This document shows, piece by piece, positions 60,470 through 64,000 of a DNA stretch of 64,000 bases (position 1 is the first letter of the stretch; each line of letters begins with the position of its first letter). A program made the position numbers and the translations under genes. This DNA comes from Ophiodon elongatus (lineage: Eukaryota > Chordata > Actinopteri > Perciformes > Hexagrammidae). The stretch spans positions 934,001 through 998,000 of the forward strand of contig JACSYO010001640.1 in NCBI GenBank assembly GCA_016806645.1, given 5' to 3'. The notes under the pieces were generated by a model. The model was not told the DNA's origin. It made no database searches and saw only the letters and a program-made list of their open reading frames with translations.

Positions 60470-60870
60470 CATCATTTTGAATTCTTTCGATTTTAATATT
60501 GTATATAACTTAGGCAGAATGATTTTGAAATAAATATCTATTTGCAACTATTTTGACTGATATGGCAAATGCAATATGATGTATGATATTGGAGGGAATT
60601 TTCATTAAAAAAATGATTAGGATTGAATTTTTTTGGTGGGATCTGTACTAAACAAGATGCCAAGATGCTTTCTTAAGTCTGTAGAATATGATGTGTAGAT
60701 CAGGACTTATTGGCAGCATGACAATATTTCATTTAAAATGGTATTTGGACACACTTTTTGTTTTATACAAATATTGCGCCTCCTTCAATTTGAAATTGCA
60801 CTAGGCCTTATTGTAGTTTTCGATCGAATTTTGATTCATTGTGCAGCGCTATATATATAACCAAAGTGTA
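60470..60870. repeat. Possible degenerate hAT-type repeat
   Basis: AT-rich sequence with attttgactgatatggcaa, gcaatatgatgtatgatatt and, at the end, cgaattttgattcattgtgc then agcgct resembles a fish repeat whose ends read like attaattgtgcagccct. No terminal repeats were paired. Confidence 0.35.
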
Positions 60871-62599
60871 ATACACATCCACCAGGCTTGTGGGAGGAAC
60901 AGGAAAGAAGAGAAAAGAATTGTCTGCCACTTGATGTCATAATAGGTCAGTGGCTGGAAGGAGTAAAAGATTACAGAGGCCGTGAACTGTGTTACTGACC
61001 AAATTTGACTGTTGGAAATAGGTTTGAAAATCAGGAAAAAATGTTTCTTAAATAAAGCACATATTTAATTAGCTATCATTAATTATGCCTGGTAATCTTT
61101 CCTTCATTAAAAAAAAAGAGCCTTGATCCACTTGAGTGGACAGAGTGAAGGGGAACAGAGAGGGCAGTGTCCCTCTCAACCCCTGAAACCATGGATTCTG
61201 CTGTGAACTGTTTTCACTAGTGTTTTTTTTACGGGTGCCTATTTGGCACCAAAACGTGTGTATGCAATGGGCCAGGCTGGGGACACAGTCTAGTAAACTA
61301 TGTGTGAACTAGTAAGCTGGGCTCTTGTGAGAACCACGGCACGTGACTGGGAGTACCGTGTTGGTGTGGGTTTTTGTGATGTTTATGCTTATTGTGTTCT
61401 CCACCATACAGTTTTCATTGATCCGTTTTCTCCCCTTTGTCTTTGTTTTCCTGAGGACTTGGCTGTGTGCCATCCTTGTATGGCGTTGACTAAATTGCTC
61501 CTTCTCCCCATTAACCTGTATCTCTCTCCCAGTCCCAGTTTTGTCCTTGACTTTACATTTTGGGACAAGCTAAGACAATTAAAGTATGGAGCCAGACCTA
61601 GTAACTAACTACCTGCAGGTTGAAGGAGGGTTCTGTAGACTGTTCAACGTGGGCGTAGTAATTTCACTCACAGGTTTCAAAAGAGTCGTTTTGAAACTTG
61701 GACTTTGTCAGTGATTATAGAAGTCAGATAATGTAAATGCATTGTAAATGTTGAGCAACCAAACGCACAATCAAGTCTTAAACATGTTTTACATAAAAAA
61801 AAATAAACGCTGCAAAGACACACATGAGAATAAGTCTGTGTTCATGTAATTTCAGAGAACTTGAAGATATGTTTGTCTTTTTGTAGTACTTTGCTGACAT
61901 TGGAGTAAATCGATGTTACGGTTCTCGTGCATTGGTTTTAGGGTTCAGCAAATTCGCTCTGTGCTGAGGATGCTGTCCTAGTTTTTTTTACATGATTAAA
62001 ACACCCTTCTGTCTGTCTTACTCTTATTATTCTCTTTTTATTGCCTCAATATATTTGTGTAATTTTTCTCTGAATGTCCTTTTTGTAAAGACCAGTCATT
62101 AGGCCAGTACACATGCCTACACTCTGATGTTTGTCATATACATTTTCTATACTGTGCATCTGCTTTTTTTTATAAATTGTTCTGTGTTGCCACACTGGAG
62201 CCTGGCATACTGTGACAAGAGCCCAAGGCGGAAGAGTGGTGATGCTGTAAAGGCTGTCGTGCTGTACTGCCCTGGAGTCTGAGTTTTACAGCAGTAAACC
62301 TGGTTTGACTGTGGTAATTATAGAGGACAGCGTGTAATGTAACTATAGCTGAGCTCTCTCTGCCAGCTGCCCTCTGGCCATACGCACACTCACCCACAGT
62401 CACGTATATATGCATACATTTGCAGACTTGCACTTCCATAAACACACACGCAGTATGTAGTCGTTGATTATAATTTACATACAGAGCAGCTGCAAGTGTG
62501 TGTCTTTGTGCACGCGTGTCTGCCAGGTGGTTGGGAGCACTGGCAGGTGTTTGCTCTCTTGCTGGCAAATGCAGCTGGATTGTGCCACAGCTGTGCATG

Positions 62600-62615
62600 T
62601 GTGTGGGTGTGTCGT

Positions 62616-62648
<33 letters not shown>

Positions 62649-62649
62649 G
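62600..62649. repeat. GT/GTGC microsatellite
   Basis: An imperfect left half (gtgtgggtgtgtcgtgtgcg) is followed by a pure GT run. Confidence 0.9.
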
Positions 62650-63085
62650 TTCTGCACCTGGACACAGCTGGAGTGTGTGGTAGCACAGTAGCTAATAGCA
62701 GACCTATTTCCTTGCCAGACATTTAACATTTAACTTATGCTCTTAGCTTACTGGATATTATTCATGGCTATTAAGTGCTTTGCATTAGTCTTGCTGTTTT
62801 AGACCTTCCAAGCGCCGCTGAAGGTCCGTTTCAATATGATTATTCGTTCTGCGGGTCTTCCTCCTCATTTCCCACTATTTTTCACTCTACTCTTTCGTCC
62901 TCCTCTTGCCTTCCTGTTCACCCTCTTTTCTGCTGATACTACTAATGGGGTGAAAAGAAGGAAGACTCACTCTCACCCTGCTGTCAGGACAACTGGAGAT
63001 GTAAGCTGGACCCAAAATAGCCCCCCCCGTAGTGACTAAATATATTTCACCACGTCTTGCCTTACACTCTAGCACACAGACAATC

Positions 63086-63101
63086 ATTGGCTCCGACCAA
63101 T
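63086..63101. promoter_or_regulatory. Inverted pair of CCAAT boxes
   Basis: ATTGG-CTCCGA-CCAAT forms a palindrome of two NF-Y-type motifs with a 6-base spacer. No gene start was recognised next to it. Confidence 0.35.
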
Positions 63102-64000
63102 CGCTAGATAACTTCACCCTCTTTCTGTCAGCCAACCAGGAGAGAGATAATGATTAGCATTACTGGTGATCTTCTGGGAGTTTATTTTGGCTGAAGAAGA
63201 CATTCCCTCCTTGGTTTACTCTCTCCTCCCATCAGCAACCCCAAGTCATGGCCTTAACACCCCCACCCACCCCTTCCCTTACCCTCTCCCTTATACATAC
63301 CGTTCAACCACCTGGCCTCTCACATACTCAGCTTGTCCTGCCAGCTCCAGGACAGCTGGGAAGGAGGAGACAGAGAGGGAGTTTTGGACTGACCCTCCCA
63401 TGAGGCTGGAGACTGTGATACCTCTGGAAGAATGCGGTTCACAGACTATACAGTAGCCTTGACACATTTAGTATTATGTGGTCTCTACATTTGGTGCTAA
63501 AAGTAGATCATCAGGTTGGAGTGACCACATAATGGTGGCACTTGAAATGAAATACACCAATATCTGTCATGTACTTTGTACTGGAATCGTTAGGTGTTGC
63601 CAGTTTGAAAAGCTGGCCGCAGTTGTCTGCGTGGGTACTCTGTATAAACGGCATACTACGGGTTAACATTTGATTAAGCCTTAGTTTTTAATGTGTCCCA
63701 GTTAGTAATCCAGAGCAACATGCAAGGAAAGAAAGTTCACTCAGAGAGACCTAAACATTAGTAAGGTGGTATAGCCTTTACTAGGGATGCTCTCATTGGC
63801 CATGACACACACATAAACATGAACCAAAATGCACAAGCACACGCAAACACACAGACATAGTCAGGAGTTACAAGGACTTTGTAAATAGTTTCCATGGGTG
63901 AGAGTCTCCCACACTGACATGACCATCCTATGAGTCAGACATAAACCGATTCAGTTTCTCCATCTGTGAGACAGATAGATGCCACAGATACTTCCCGAAG

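Larger units (their letters stand above)
52561..64000 (+). other. Probable first intron of the zinc-module gene, running off the window
   Basis: After the donor at 52561 no convincing next exon was found up to the window end. The stretch contains microsatellites, a SINE and a few motif-rich blocks. A weak exon candidate begins at 54163 but lacks a good donor. If the gene ended at 52632 instead, this would be intergenic. Confidence 0.5.

Noticed and set aside
1..64000. CRISPR arrays, bacterial operons, integrated virus or plasmid genes
   Set aside because: Direct repeats found are microsatellites, minisatellites or fish interspersed repeats; all recognised genes are intron-bearing or intronless vertebrate genes.

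Overview
The window looks like nuclear DNA of a ray-finned fish, probably a percomorph-type teleost. The genes are vertebrate, introns are compact, splice sites follow GT-AG, and CA/TG microsatellites are dense. Several interspersed repeats resemble ones common in teleost genomes: a tRNA-derived SINE, hAT-like ends and an L2-like tail. No bacterial, organellar or viral gene was recognised. All identifications come from reading translations against remembered families; no search was run.

Layout, left to right. Positions 1924-2359 (minus) hold the three coding exons of cmc2, a twin CX9C mitochondrial protein. Positions 4912-8217 (plus) hold a complete ten-exon cenpn, a kinetochore protein. Positions 10469-15938 (plus) hold a complete four-exon atmin, a zinc-finger and TQT-repeat transcription factor. 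Positions 19291-20697 (minus) hold a two-coding-exon homologue of human C16orf46. The order and orientation cmc2(-), cenpn(+), atmin(+), C16orf46(-) match human 16q23.2, which supports all four calls. Positions 21838-22761 (plus) hold an intronless glycogen-targeting subunit of protein phosphatase 1 (PPP1R3 family, E/D-like). It lies head-to-head with the C16orf46 homologue and has a long AT-rich tail with a good poly(A) signal near 26273.

From about 26.3 to 49.5 kb I find no convincing coding exon. The stretch holds microsatellites, a 200-bp element present twice next to GT-rich microsatellites, a tandem dimer repeat, a small hAT-like inverted-repeat element, and a few CpG- or motif-rich stretches that could be regulatory.

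At 50053-52560 (plus) a single large exon encodes about 836 residues with five evenly built Cys-x2-Cys ... Cys-x2-Cys modules, four of them carrying a (F/Y)FPF(L/I) core. It ends on a clean splice donor, so the gene continues past the window, and 52.6-64 kb is probably its intron. This is the least familiar gene here and the best candidate for something poorly described; it may be an N-terminal exon of a long gse1-type gene, which I could not establish.

The genes do not form one pathway. They are a conserved syntenic block: mitochondrial assembly, centromere, DNA-damage/dynein light chain transcription, glycogen metabolism and a probable nuclear zinc-binding protein.
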